Assembly (NCBI GenBank): GCA_905480215.1
Contig: CAJQPL010000008.1
Location: 1 to 48,086, forward strand
DNA: 48,086 nucleotides
Reading direction: 5' to 3'
Source: an uncultured Woeseiaceae bacterium
GTDB taxonomy: Bacteria > Pseudomonadota > Gammaproteobacteria > Steroidobacterales > Woeseiaceae
The position numbers were made by a program, and so were the translations under genes. Below the pieces are notes generated by a model, which did no database searches, had not been told where the DNA came from, and worked only from the letters and a program-made list of their open reading frames with translations. Of this stretch, positions 31,128 to 39,230 are shown one piece after another; the first letter of the stretch is position 1, and the number at the start of each line of letters is the position of its first letter.

Positions 31128-32045
31128 ATGCCTGAAATTAGCGCTATTCATATCGCCGTAGGAGCCGCAATGACGGCCGTCGGCGCGATTGTTGGCTGGG
31201 CAATGCGTGGCCAGCGTTCGCAGGGGGAGAAGGACGCCGTTAGTGCAGGATGGCAAGAACAGTTAAATGCGCAGCGCGCCGAACACAGCCGACTGACCGA
31301 TCAGAACAAAGATCTGATGAAGCAAGTCAGCCAGTATCAGGCGTCGAATCTGGATGCCAAGAATCGCTCAAAAGAGTTGTCGCTCGCATTAAAAGAAGCG
31401 TCAGCCAAACGCGATGCACTGCAACGTGAAATCAAAGATATTCGCGCCAACCTAGAAACCTCGATGAACGAACGTGAGCAGTTGCAATCCAACATCAGTG
31501 TTACGGATGAGCATGTGGCGGACACGCTACGGAAAAATGCGCGCATTGCCAAGCTGCAACTGGAACTTGAGAAGTGGCAGAATCGCTTGCCACCGTTGAT
31601 TGAAAAATTTCGGCAACGCAATGATGCTGCGAACCATCTGGAATCAGAGCTCGCCGAAGCGCACGAGCGAATCGCAGAACTCGAAGAGGCCTTCGATCCC
31701 AGTCAAACCCGCATTGAGCCAGTACGCGATCCGGATTCCCTGACGAATGGTCGCGATGCGTCGAACCAGCCTATTGAAGCTATTGAGGCTATTGACGAAA
31801 ATCTCGAAGCACAGGAGCCGAGCAACGGTTCGCGCGATAAATTGCAGGATATAAAGGGTGTTGGCCCGTCGATCGAAAAAACACTCAACGAAATGGGCAT
31901 CTTTCGCTTTCAACAAGTCGCCGAAATGAGTGAATACGACATTGATCGTGTTGCCAATCGGCTGAAGGGATTTCGCAGTCGAATTTATCGTGAAGACTGG
32001 ATAGGCCAGGCTCGGGAATTACGTGATCAAAAAGACAGCGGCTAG
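31128..32045 (+). CDS. Membrane-anchored coiled-coil protein with C-terminal helix-hairpin-helix domain
   Basis: This 305-residue protein has one transmembrane helix at about 6-26, a long charged coiled coil (about 35-190), a short acidic linker containing a small EAIEAID repeat, and a C-terminal helix-hairpin-helix-like domain (about 238-300) with DIKGVGPSIEKTLNEMGI. This last domain resembles the flap-endonuclease-like H3TH and DUF4332 families, which often bind DNA without cutting it. There are no catalytic residues I can name. The next gene overlaps it by 23 bases with a good ribosome site, so the two products are probably made together. Confidence 0.8.
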   Translation: MPEISAIHIAVGAAMTAVGAIVGWAMRGQRSQGEKDAVSAGWQEQLNAQRAEHSRLTDQNKDLMKQVSQYQASNLDAKNRSKELSLALKEASAKRDALQREIKDIRANLETSMNEREQLQSNISVTDEHVADTLRKNARIAKLQLELEKWQNRLPPLIEKFRQRNDAANHLESELAEAHERIAELEEAFDPSQTRIEPVRDPDSLTNGRDASNQPIEAIEAIDENLEAQEPSNGSRDKLQDIKGVGPSIEKTLNEMGIFRFQQVAEMSEYDIDRVANRLKGFRSRIYREDWIGQARELRDQKDSG

Positions 32046-32922
32046 AGTCGCCGCCGTCGCGATTCTGATCGGCGGTCTCGCCACTACGTCACTGCTGGAT
32101 CGCGACGAAACGAACAATACTGACGAAGCGTCCAATAGCCCGCCGGAAACGGCGCCGTCGCCACAATTTACCGTCCGCTGGCGACCTGGCGTTTTAAACA
32201 TTAGTGGCCACCCTGTTTCAGAAGCCCATGAAAAAGCATTGATGCGGGTCATTGAAGAATCTTACCCTGACGTTTTATTACAAACTGACTTTCAGGCAAC
32301 CGCCGTCGGACCGGATGCGTGGGCAAGCACAATCGAGCAAGTGCTCACAGCTATCGCCGCAACGGTGGCAGCGACTGCCGAAATTTCGACCTCTGAAATT
32401 ATTATTCGCAGTGTCGTTGCGGAAGAAGCGGTATGGCAAGAGCAACTCGAATCTCTAACACAGGCATTACCGGCCAACGTATCGATTTCGGTGGACAGGA
32501 TCGTGCTCGGCGACGATATGAACGTCGCAGAGCTCTGTGAACGCGCTTTCTCAACGTTTGTGCCCGGACCCATCAACTTTGAGGAGTCGAGCTTCGTTTT
32601 TCGCGACTCCGCCTTCCCAAACATGGCGAAAGTTGTAGCGCTTGCCGCCGCTTGCACAGAGGCAAGCATTCACATTACGGGGCACACGGATTCGTCAGGG
32701 CCTGACGCCTGGAACCAACAGCTAAGCCTCGAACGAGCCATTGCTGTGGGTGATTACATTGCGACCAAAGGCATCGAAGCTGATCGTTTGCATACTGCAG
32801 GGGCAGGATCGTCATCGCCCATCGCAACGAATGCTACCCGCTATGGCCGCAGTTTTAATCGGCGCATCGAAATTGAGTTTCGCTCTACTCCGGCGACTTC
32901 AGCCGCAGCAGCTCAATATTGA
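32023..32922 (+). CDS. OmpA-like C-terminal domain protein, cell-wall binding
   Basis: This 299-residue protein has an N-terminal hydrophobic segment (about 6-25; an uncleaved anchor or signal peptide), a low-complexity Pro/Ser/Glu stretch, and a middle region (50-165) that looks like tandem BON-like units. The C-terminal OmpA-like peptidoglycan-binding domain spans about 184-287, with ITGHTDSSG (D223) and RSFNRRIEIEF, which supply the diaminopimelate-binding Asp and Arg. The GTG start at 32023 has GGGA just upstream. The 3' end overlaps the convergent FKBP gene by 38 bases. Confidence 0.85.
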   Translation: MIKKTAARVAAVAILIGGLATTSLLDRDETNNTDEASNSPPETAPSPQFTVRWRPGVLNISGHPVSEAHEKALMRVIEESYPDVLLQTDFQATAVGPDAWASTIEQVLTAIAATVAATAEISTSEIIIRSVVAEEAVWQEQLESLTQALPANVSISVDRIVLGDDMNVAELCERAFSTFVPGPINFEESSFVFRDSAFPNMAKVVALAAACTEASIHITGHTDSSGPDAWNQQLSLERAIAVGDYIATKGIEADRLHTAGAGSSSPIATNATRYGRSFNRRIEIEFRSTPATSAAAAQY

Positions 32923-33394
32923 AAATCAGCGTCGCGTTTGGCGGTATCGGGTCGCGACCTGCCTGGCCGTAAGCGAGATCCCCACCAACAACCAGCTCTC
33001 GCGTCTCGCCTTCAAGCATGCACGGCACACCCATGTCCCAACCTTTAATGACCTGACCGCTGCCGAGTTGGAATTGAAAGACGTTCGCACCTGATTCCCA
33101 AATAAATTGCCCATGCCGGTCCTCAGCTTCTTCATCAAACAGCCAAAGCGAAACATTCGTATCAGCGTAATCACCCTCCACCGCGGCTCGACCATAGCCC
33201 GACTGAATAATTCTCGCGCTAAGGTCAGGCGCGATAGAAATCACTCCTGACTCGTCCGCCTCGGGACAACTCTGGGCAACTTCCACTGCTGCTTCCAGAC
33301 TCGCCTCTATGGGTTCGACTGAATCGTCGACTTTGCTGCACGCGCCAAGCGTTACCAGAACAGATACTGCGACCACGATCTGGTACTTGCTCAT
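32885..33394 (-). CDS. FKBP-type peptidyl-prolyl cis-trans isomerase, predicted lipoprotein
   Basis: This 169-residue protein has a lipoprotein signal (VTLGACS, Cys19), so it should be attached to the outer membrane on the periplasmic side. The FKBP domain covers about 75-166: [16 protein letters not shown] is the conserved core, and [23 protein letters not shown] is the family C-terminus. It assists folding at proline bonds. It overlaps the msrB stop by four bases and is the last gene of the htpG-msrB-FKBP operon. Confidence 0.92.
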   Translation of the reverse strand: MSKYQIVVAVSVLVTLGACSKVDDSVEPIEASLEAAVEVAQSCPEADESGVISIAPDLSARIIQSGYGRAAVEGDYADTNVSLWLFDEEAEDRHGQFIWESGANVFQFQLGSGQVIKGWDMGVPCMLEGETRELVVGGDLAYGQAGRDPIPPNATLIFNIELLRLKSPE

Positions 33395-33783
33395 TCTTTT
33401 GCGTCCTCAAAATCCAGTGACGCTGAGTTGATGCAGTATCGCAGCCCTGTCGGTTGCGGGCCATCTTCAAATACATGCCCAAGATGCGCATCGCAGCCAC
33501 TGCAGACCACCTCATGACGAATCATGCCGTGTGCCTTGTCGATTTTGGTTGTTACCGCGTCACCCGCCATGGGCAACCAAAAGCTTGGCCATCCCGATCC
33601 GGAGTCGTACTTGTGTTCAGACTGGAAAAGCGCCGCATCGCAGCAAACGCATCGATAGGTGCCATCCGCTTTGTGATCGACATACTTTCCGCTGAAAGCG
33701 CGTTCAGTCGCTGCATTCTGCGTAACCGCAAACTGCTCATCATCAAGTTTTGCACGAAGCTCCGTGTCGTCACTGCTAGTCAT
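33391..33783 (-). CDS. msrB: Peptide-methionine (R)-S-oxide reductase
   Basis: MsrB reduces the R form of methionine sulfoxide in proteins. This 130-residue protein has the zinc cysteines C45/C48 and C94/C97, the GSGWPSF motif, and the catalytic Cys117 in RYCINSASL. The true start is the ATG at 33781-33783 with GGAG upstream. A longer frame to 34077 runs through htpG in another frame and is not credible. The start overlaps the htpG stop by eight bases, and the FKBP gene follows with a four-base overlap. The three genes form a protein-repair set. Confidence 0.95.
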   Translation of the reverse strand: MTSSDDTELRAKLDDEQFAVTQNAATERAFSGKYVDHKADGTYRCVCCDAALFQSEHKYDSGSGWPSFWLPMAGDAVTTKIDKAHGMIRHEVVCSGCDAHLGHVFEDGPQPTGLRYCINSASLDFEDAKE

Positions 33784-35656
33784 TATCTGCTCCACTATTA
33801 CTGCCCAACATGAACTGGTTGATTCGCTGCACATACTCTGCCGGATTATCGAGCTGCGAACCTTCGGCCAACAAGGCATGATCGAGAACAATATTCGATA
33901 GCGCATCGAAGCGTCCATCGTCTGCCTCGTCCGAAAGACGAATGACGATGGGGTGTTCAATGTTAATTTCGAGAATCGGCTTGGAGTCCGGCAACTCCTG
34001 GCCACTTGCTTCGAGCATCCTGCGAACCTGAGGATTAAGGTCCTGATCGCTGGCAACAACACAAGCCGGGGAGTCAACCAGACGACGACTCACGTTTACC
34101 GCTTCTACACGCTCACTGAGTGCTGCCTGAATTTTCTCCAGCAAGGACTTGTTCTCATCATTGAGTTTGTCCTGACCCTTGTCGTCTTCGCCGTCTGATA
34201 AATCGAGTGCCTCGCGCGCTACATCGACTAACTGCTTGCCCTCGTACTCAGACAAACCATCGGTCAACCAGGCATCGACACGATCTGTCAGCAACAAGAC
34301 CTCGAGGCCGCGGCTGCGCAGCTGTTCAATATGCGGGCTAGCCACAGCTGTGGCGTAGTTCTCAGCGAGTATGTAGTAAATCTTTTCCTGGCCGTCTTCA
34401 GCCCGCTCGATGTAGTCATCGAGTGACTGGTCCTGCTCGTCATTACCATTATGTGTGGTGGCAAAGCGCAGCAGCTTCGCAAGCTTGTCCTTGTTCGAGT
34501 GGTCTTCTACCAGGCCTTCCTTCAATACCTGTCCGAACTCCTTCCAGAATTTCTGGTAATCGTCCTTGTCGGCAGCGAGCTTCTTCAGCATGTCCAGAAC
34601 ACGGCGCGTCAACGCGCTGCGCATGCTGGTGAGTTCCGGATTTTGCTGTAATAGTTCGCGCGACACGTTCAGTGGCAGATCGGATGAATCGACTACGCCT
34701 TTCACAAACCGCAGGTACAGGGGTAAGAACTGCTCCGCGTCATCCATGATAAACACGCGTTGCACGTAGAGTTTTAGCCCGCGTGGCGCGTCACGATTCC
34801 AAAGATCAAACGGCGCGGCGCTGGGGATATAGAGCAAACTGGTGTATTCGCGCTTGCCTTCGACGCGGTTATGGCTCCACAACAATGGATCGGAAAAATC
34901 ATGCGATAGGTATTTGTAGAACTCTTTGTACTCGTCTTCCTTAACGTCAGTACGGGATCGCGTCCACAAGGCTGTTGCCGAATTGACGACCTTAGTCTCC
35001 GCTTCCTCTGCGTTCTTATCCAGCAACGAGACCGGGAAGCCAATGTGATCCGAGTATTTGCGAATAAGCGACTCAATTCGGAACGCTTCGGCATACTCAG
35101 TTTCATCTTCCTTCAAGTGCAAGATGACACGGGTACCACGCGCCGCGCGATCAATGTTCTCGATCGTAAAATCGCCCTGCGCTTCAGATTCCCAGCGCAC
35201 TGCTGCGTCGGCATCACAGCCTGCACGCCGTGACTCGACAGTGACCTTGTCAGCGACGATGAAAGCGGAATAGAAACCCACGCCAAACTGCCCGATCAAA
35301 TGCGCATCGTGTTGTTTGTCGCCAGTCATCTGCTGCAGGAATTCGGCAGTGCCTGATTTGGCGATAGTGCCGAGATTGTCGATCAACTCATCGCGCGACA
35401 TGCCGATACCATTGTCAGTGACGGACAGCGTACGCTGCTCCTTATCGATCTCGATCAGGATACCGAGTTCGGCATCATCGTCCTGCAGTTCTGGATTGGC
35501 GAGCGCTTCAAAGCGCAGCTTGTCTGCTGCGTCCGACGCGTTAGAAATCAACTCGCGTAAAAATATCTCTTTGTTGCTGTACAAAGAATGGATCATCAGC
35601 TGCAATAACTGACTGACTTCGGTCTGAAAACCGAGGGTTTCGCGCTGCTCGCTCAC
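33776..35656 (-). CDS. htpG: Molecular chaperone HtpG (bacterial Hsp90)
   Basis: HtpG is an ATP-dependent dimeric chaperone. The 626-residue protein has the GHKL ATPase motifs [18 protein letters not shown] and [11 protein letters not shown] in its N-domain, and the middle domain with [15 protein letters not shown]. The GTG at 35654-35656 ([12 protein letters not shown] follows) has a GGGAG site upstream. The frame is open to 35707 but that extension would contain the promoter, so the shorter start is right. It leads the htpG-msrB-FKBP operon. Confidence 0.96.
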   Translation of the reverse strand: MSEQRETLGFQTEVSQLLQLMIHSLYSNKEIFLRELISNASDAADKLRFEALANPELQDDDAELGILIEIDKEQRTLSVTDNGIGMSRDELIDNLGTIAKSGTAEFLQQMTGDKQHDAHLIGQFGVGFYSAFIVADKVTVESRRAGCDADAAVRWESEAQGDFTIENIDRAARGTRVILHLKEDETEYAEAFRIESLIRKYSDHIGFPVSLLDKNAEEAETKVVNSATALWTRSRTDVKEDEYKEFYKYLSHDFSDPLLWSHNRVEGKREYTSLLYIPSAAPFDLWNRDAPRGLKLYVQRVFIMDDAEQFLPLYLRFVKGVVDSSDLPLNVSRELLQQNPELTSMRSALTRRVLDMLKKLAADKDDYQKFWKEFGQVLKEGLVEDHSNKDKLAKLLRFATTHNGNDEQDQSLDDYIERAEDGQEKIYYILAENYATAVASPHIEQLRSRGLEVLLLTDRVDAWLTDGLSEYEGKQLVDVAREALDLSDGEDDKGQDKLNDENKSLLEKIQAALSERVEAVNVSRRLVDSPACVVASDQDLNPQVRRMLEASGQELPDSKPILEINIEHPIVIRLSDEADDGRFDALSNIVLDHALLAEGSQLDNPAEYVQRINQFMLGSNSGADND

Positions 35657-35688
35657 GCAATTGTCTCCCGACAGGGTTTGGGACACAC

Positions 35689-35717
35689 ACGATATAGCCT
35701 CTGCCACCTATTTCAAG
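35689..35717 (-). promoter_or_regulatory. Probable htpG promoter with a sigma32-like -35
   Basis: On the minus strand, CTTGAAA (35711-35717) matches the heat-shock sigma32 -35 exactly. The -10 region TATATC/TATCGT (35689-35696) is more like sigma70. The spacing of 16-17 for TTGAAA-TATCGT also fits sigma70, so both factors may use it. The start site would be about 25 bases before the GTG. Confidence 0.5.
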
Positions 35718-35745
35718 GCGTACGAGGTGATTCAGGAGAGGTTTC

Positions 35746-35997
35746 TCAGACTTGCGGCGTCGTGCCAGAGTGCGGCGAGGTCACCAAGCGATACAAGAGC
35801 GTGACAAAGAGCAATACGAATGTGGCCATGGCCAATGGCTGATGCTCCGGGGCGACCCAGATTCCGCCAATCGCGACCACTGAGAAGATCAGGTAGGAAA
35901 ACAGTGTTACGGCAGCGCGGCGCACTCTTTCGACAATTAGACCGATCATGCCGATGAGATCATCGAGATCGTCCAGGTATTGCAGGAAGCGTTCCAC
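35746..35997 (-). CDS. Small membrane protein, unknown function
   Basis: This 83-residue protein has a charged, leucine-rich N-terminal helix (ERFLQYLDDLDDLIGMIG) and two predicted transmembrane helices (about 30-48 and 54-70). The start is a GTG without a clear ribosome site. It lies about 90 bases upstream of htpG in the same direction. I do not recognise a family. Confidence 0.6.
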   Translation of the reverse strand: MERFLQYLDDLDDLIGMIGLIVERVRRAAVTLFSYLIFSVVAIGGIWVAPEHQPLAMATFVLLFVTLLYRLVTSPHSGTTPQV

Positions 35998-36028
35998 AGT
36001 TATTGGCTATTGTTGAGAGATCATTGTT

Positions 36029-36220
36029 CTAACGAACAATGGTCAACAAAGGCTCGGCAACATCAGGGTCTCTGCTCTGAGCGTCCGAATCATCCAGGGA
36101 AGCATTATTCGATTCCTTGGCATGCGCGATTGCTCGATGGAAAAGCTCCCAGCGCGCTCGGGCCGATTCGCTCTTCAACGCCTCGATCGGGGATTCTATT
36201 ATTGGTAGTTTTTTTGACAT
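36029..36220 (-). CDS. Small hypothetical protein
   Basis: This is a 63-residue charged, soluble protein with one likely amphipathic helix (ESARARWELFHRAIAHAKE). The ATG at 36218-36220 is preceded by TGGAAG, and a TATAGT that could be a -10 lies about 40 bases upstream on the same strand. The frame extends further upstream to 36343 but without supporting signals. No family is recognised; it may be lineage-specific. Confidence 0.45.
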   Translation of the reverse strand: MSKKLPIIESPIEALKSESARARWELFHRAIAHAKESNNASLDDSDAQSRDPDVAEPLLTIVR

Positions 36221-36473
36221 GCTTCCATCAACAGTTTTCCAAGTGGTAGATACACTATAGATTCCGCGAATCTCATACGCCGTGAGGCAAGTCACAGCTT
36301 GCTTTGGAACTTCACTGCAGGGGGTCTTTTTGCTCGAAATCAAGACGCAGTTCCGTCACCGTTTGGGACTCAATTCACAGTCATCGAAGCACCGCATAAA
36401 TTGCTTAAGACATTACGTAAAACGCCGGCACATGGCCGGCGTTTTATAAGAGCTTAAAATCCAAACTGCGAAT
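36221..36473. other. 253-base non-coding stretch
   Basis: This is the longest gap in the window. It holds a perfect 6-bp inverted repeat AGATTC/GAATCT (36259-36273), close to the possible -10 for the small upstream gene on the minus strand, and a strong terminator at 36419-36446. I see no tRNA or recognisable small RNA in the rest. Confidence 0.5.
36419..36446 (-). terminator. Strong bidirectional-type terminator hairpin
   Basis: An 11-bp stem (AAAACGCCGGC with GCCGGCGTTTT) encloses a 5-base loop. It is flanked by A residues on one side and T residues on the other, so it can work both ways. It lies 28 bases past the stop of the minus-strand gene at 36474. Confidence 0.8.
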
Positions 36474-36758
36474 TCACTCGTCTTTACTTTGATCCTTGGC
36501 CCAGGTTCGTTTCACCTGATCGGACCAGTCGCGATACCCTTTCCAGGAATACAAAGCAGGGTCGATACCGGAACGCGCACTACGAGTCGTGGGTGCTTTA
36601 GATATCCATTGACGATATTGCTGCCAACCGTCTGCATCATTTGCCGCTGGTTCTTTGTTATCCAGCGTCGCGTCTTTGGCTTTGGCGTCTCGTTCGGTAT
36701 CCGTACCGAAGCTGTCAGCCCACTTTAAATTTTTACTATCCGGCATTAGCTTGCTCAA
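36474..36758 (-). CDS. Small hypothetical hydrophilic protein
   Basis: This 94-residue protein has no signal peptide and no membrane segment. The N-terminal half is low-complexity and charged (DTERDAKAKDATL); the C-terminal half has regularly spaced aromatics (GWQQYRQWISK, YSWKGYRDWSDQVKRTW). The favoured start is a TTG at 36756-36758 with AAAGGA four bases upstream; an ATG lies four codons on. It is followed by a strong terminator, which supports a real transcript. I do not recognise the family. Confidence 0.65.
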   Translation of the reverse strand: MSKLMPDSKNLKWADSFGTDTERDAKAKDATLDNKEPAANDADGWQQYRQWISKAPTTRSARSGIDPALYSWKGYRDWSDQVKRTWAKDQSKDE

Positions 36759-36866
36759 TAATTCCTTTGAACAAATGCTAATGCCGATTAACCATAAATC
36801 ACAGGAACTGCATCACAGTGCACCTTACCTATTTATTCTTTTAAATCCGATACTTATCTTTCGGTT

Positions 36867-38258
36867 TTACTTAATCACATAGCATGGATCGTAATCTTTG
36901 GCCGAAATCTTCATACGCCCTTGCCTAACAAATGCTGCCAGCAGTTTATCGAGCATTTTCATTATGCGGGCAGATCCATGTATTTCGAATGGCCCCAGCT
37001 GTTCGATCTGCTCAGCAGTGTCGTCACGCACGTTGCCTGAGACAATGCCGGAAAATGCACGCCGCAAGTTGGCCGCCAAGACATGGGTTGGCAGGTCCTC
37101 ACTGAGATCCAGATTGTTCATAGTGTCATGCGTTGCGACAAACGGTGCCTGGAATTCCTGGTCAATCTTGAGTCGCCAGTTGAAATAGAAAGCATCACGA
37201 TGCTGTTTACGAAAATCGACGACGTCTGCAAGTCGCGCCTTCACTTCGCGAGCAACCGCACGTGGGTCGTTTATAATGATCTTGTAACGACTCTGCGCCT
37301 CGGCACCCAGTGTTGCTCCGACAAACTCATCGATTTGTTGGAAATAGGCTTGTGAAGAAAGCGGCCCGGTCATAATCAGCGGCATTGGCTGACCTGCGTT
37401 ATCCGGATGCAGCAGCACGCCAAGAATGTAGAGAATTTCTTCAGCCGTCCCGACCCCACCTGGGAAAACCACGATGCCGTGACTCGTGCGGACGAACGCC
37501 TCAAGGCGTTTCTCCATATCCGGCATGATAATCAGCGAATTAACGATTGGGTTCGGTGACTCTGCAGCAATGATGCCAGGCTCAGTAATGCCAACATAAC
37601 GACCATTGCGAACACGCTGTTTGGCATGGCCGATCGTTGCACCTTTCATAGGTCCCTTCATCGCACCTGGACCGCAACCGGTACAAACATCCAGTCCGCG
37701 CAAGCCCATCTCATAGCCAACCAGTTTTGAGTACTCATATTCCTCGCGACTGATCGCATGGCCACCCCAGCACACAATCATATTGACCTCCGCAGAGGAA
37801 CGCAGCAATCCAGCGTTACGGACAATATGAAAAACTGCATTGGTGATGCCGTCCGATGACTGCAGATCGAAACGCTCACTGTTCATGATTTCATGGCGCG
37901 TGTAGACGATGTCGCGCAGTACGGCGGAAAGTAGCTCGCGTGTGCCGCGAATCATGATGCCATCGACGAAAGCCCCAGCAGGGGCGTTCTTTAGAGAAAA
38001 TTTCAGGCCCCGGTCCTGCTGAATAAAACTGACGTCAAAATCACTATAGGTCTGCAAGACTTGTTTGGTGTCGTCAAACTCGCTGCCCGAGTTCAGGACA
38101 GCCAGCATGCAGCGCCGCAGCAGCGGGTAAAGGCCACCGGCACCATCATTCTTGAGCAAATCGGCTTCGTGTTGCGACAGAACTTCGAGACTGCCCTCCG
38201 GCCAGACATCTGCGTCAACGCAGGTTCTGGGTCTAGTCGTCAGAGCCTTATTCATCAA
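36867..38258 (-). CDS. ppnN: Nucleotide 5'-monophosphate nucleosidase PpnN (LOG family)
   Basis: PpnN (YgdH) splits purine and pyrimidine nucleoside monophosphates to the base and ribose 5-phosphate. In E. coli it is activated by (p)ppGpp. This 463-residue protein has the N-terminal regulatory part, the Rossmann-like LOG core with VCWGGHAISREEYEYS, GCGPGAMKGPMKGA and the FPGGVGTAEE active-site motif (265-274), and a C-terminal extension. Length matches the family at about 455 residues. It starts on the base after the L,D-transpeptidase stop, so the two are co-transcribed. Confidence 0.94.
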   Translation of the reverse strand: MMNKALTTRPRTCVDADVWPEGSLEVLSQHEADLLKNDGAGGLYPLLRRCMLAVLNSGSEFDDTKQVLQTYSDFDVSFIQQDRGLKFSLKNAPAGAFVDGIMIRGTRELLSAVLRDIVYTRHEIMNSERFDLQSSDGITNAVFHIVRNAGLLRSSAEVNMIVCWGGHAISREEYEYSKLVGYEMGLRGLDVCTGCGPGAMKGPMKGATIGHAKQRVRNGRYVGITEPGIIAAESPNPIVNSLIIMPDMEKRLEAFVRTSHGIVVFPGGVGTAEEILYILGVLLHPDNAGQPMPLIMTGPLSSQAYFQQIDEFVGATLGAEAQSRYKIIINDPRAVAREVKARLADVVDFRKQHRDAFYFNWRLKIDQEFQAPFVATHDTMNNLDLSEDLPTHVLAANLRRAFSGIVSGNVRDDTAEQIEQLGPFEIHGSARIMKMLDKLLAAFVRQGRMKISAKDYDPCYVIK

Positions 38259-38756
38259 TCAGGGTCTAATTTCGATTGGCGTATTTTCACCCGTCATCAG
38301 CCAAATATCGATCATGTCCGAGTTGGACACAGCAATACAGCCGTCCGTCCAGTCTTGTGTCTTGTAATAGGCCTCCGAGCGCGATGGCTCATTGGGTTGC
38401 CCATGTATCATGATTGCACCACCAGGGGATACACCTTTGGCGCTGGCTGCAGCTCGGTCTGACACATCGGGATAGGAGACGCGAATTGAGAGAAAAAAAT
38501 CGCTGTTCGGGTTTCGCATATCCAGCAGATAGCTACCCTCGGGCGTCTTCTGGTCGCCTTCTCTTTCCTTATCGCCCTCAGGCCTAAGGCCGAGCGCAAC
38601 TTCGAAAGTTCGAATGACTTCTCCGTTATCGAACAGATGCAGTAAGCGATCCGATTTATCGATTACGACACGATCCGCAATAGGAAAATCAGTGGCTGAG
38701 GTTACACCTGATACCAGCAGCAAGGCACAGCAGATTATTGTTGGTCGACTTCTCAT
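38259..38756 (-). CDS. Periplasmic L,D-transpeptidase (YkuD family)
   Basis: This 165-residue secreted enzyme has a signal peptide ending near residue 21. The YkuD domain shows HGQPN (His118) and the catalytic Cys140 in WTDGCIAVSN; the residue pair before GC is Thr-Asp, where the canonical motif reads S-H/R-G-C. That variant is common in the YafK-like branch. Such enzymes form or break 3-3 links or attach proteins to meso-diaminopimelate. It is followed directly by ppnN. Confidence 0.9.
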   Translation of the reverse strand: MRSRPTIICCALLLVSGVTSATDFPIADRVVIDKSDRLLHLFDNGEVIRTFEVALGLRPEGDKEREGDQKTPEGSYLLDMRNPNSDFFLSIRVSYPDVSDRAAASAKGVSPGGAIMIHGQPNEPSRSEAYYKTQDWTDGCIAVSNSDMIDIWLMTGENTPIEIRP

Positions 38757-38828
38757 TGATTACTTACCTGTCAAACTCGCTCCTAGACTATCAAACTTGC
38801 GCGACGTGGAAAACGCCGCGCATCACGT

Positions 38829-39230
38829 TTAAACATTGCGGCCAACGATCCACCCGATCGCGAATCCAATCCCACCCGCAACGCTTGTGTAGTACGGCAG
38901 GTAGCGAAAAACGCGATCGGGGAACTCGGCATCGCTAAACATTTCATTCAGATTCACAGAATAGGCGTAGTGCAGGTACAGGGACAATCCCAGCGCCGGG
39001 ATGGCAAAACCAATAAGCCCCAATGGAAGTCGTTTGCCTGCTCCGGTCCATTCGCCACGGCCGCGATGCAGGGTCACCCCACACAACAGGACCAGTATCG
39101 CTATCGGAACCAGGTTGCGCAGAACATAGCGGCCATCGTTTTGCACCTCGTTGAACCAAACCGCGGCGGCAATCGCCAACAAAATGACCGGTAGCATGCG
39201 CCACAACGTGAACTTTGTTGCCTCTTCCAT
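38829..39230 (-). CDS. Small polytopic membrane protein, unknown function
   Basis: This 133-residue protein has four predicted membrane helices (about 10-25, 38-50, 70-86 and 110-130). The start codon shares its A with the mltD stop (TAATG), so translation is coupled to mltD. The loop between helices 3 and 4 carries an acidic segment (NEMFSDAEFPDR). I do not recognise a family; position suggests a cell-envelope role. Confidence 0.7.
   Translation of the reverse strand: MEEATKFTLWRMLPVILLAIAAAVWFNEVQNDGRYVLRNLVPIAILVLLCGVTLHRGRGEWTGAGKRLPLGLIGFAIPALGLSLYLHYAYSVNLNEMFSDAEFPDRVFRYLPYYTSVAGGIGFAIGWIVGRNV

Noticed and set aside
33784..34077. 98-residue N-terminal extension of msrB
   Set aside because: It runs through htpG in another frame, has no family similarity, and the ATG at 33783 has a good ribosome site and the normal MsrB length.
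35657..35707. 17-residue extension of htpG to an upstream GTG
   Set aside because: It would place the start inside the -35/-10 region; the GTG at 35656 has GGGAG upstream and the known HtpG N-terminus.
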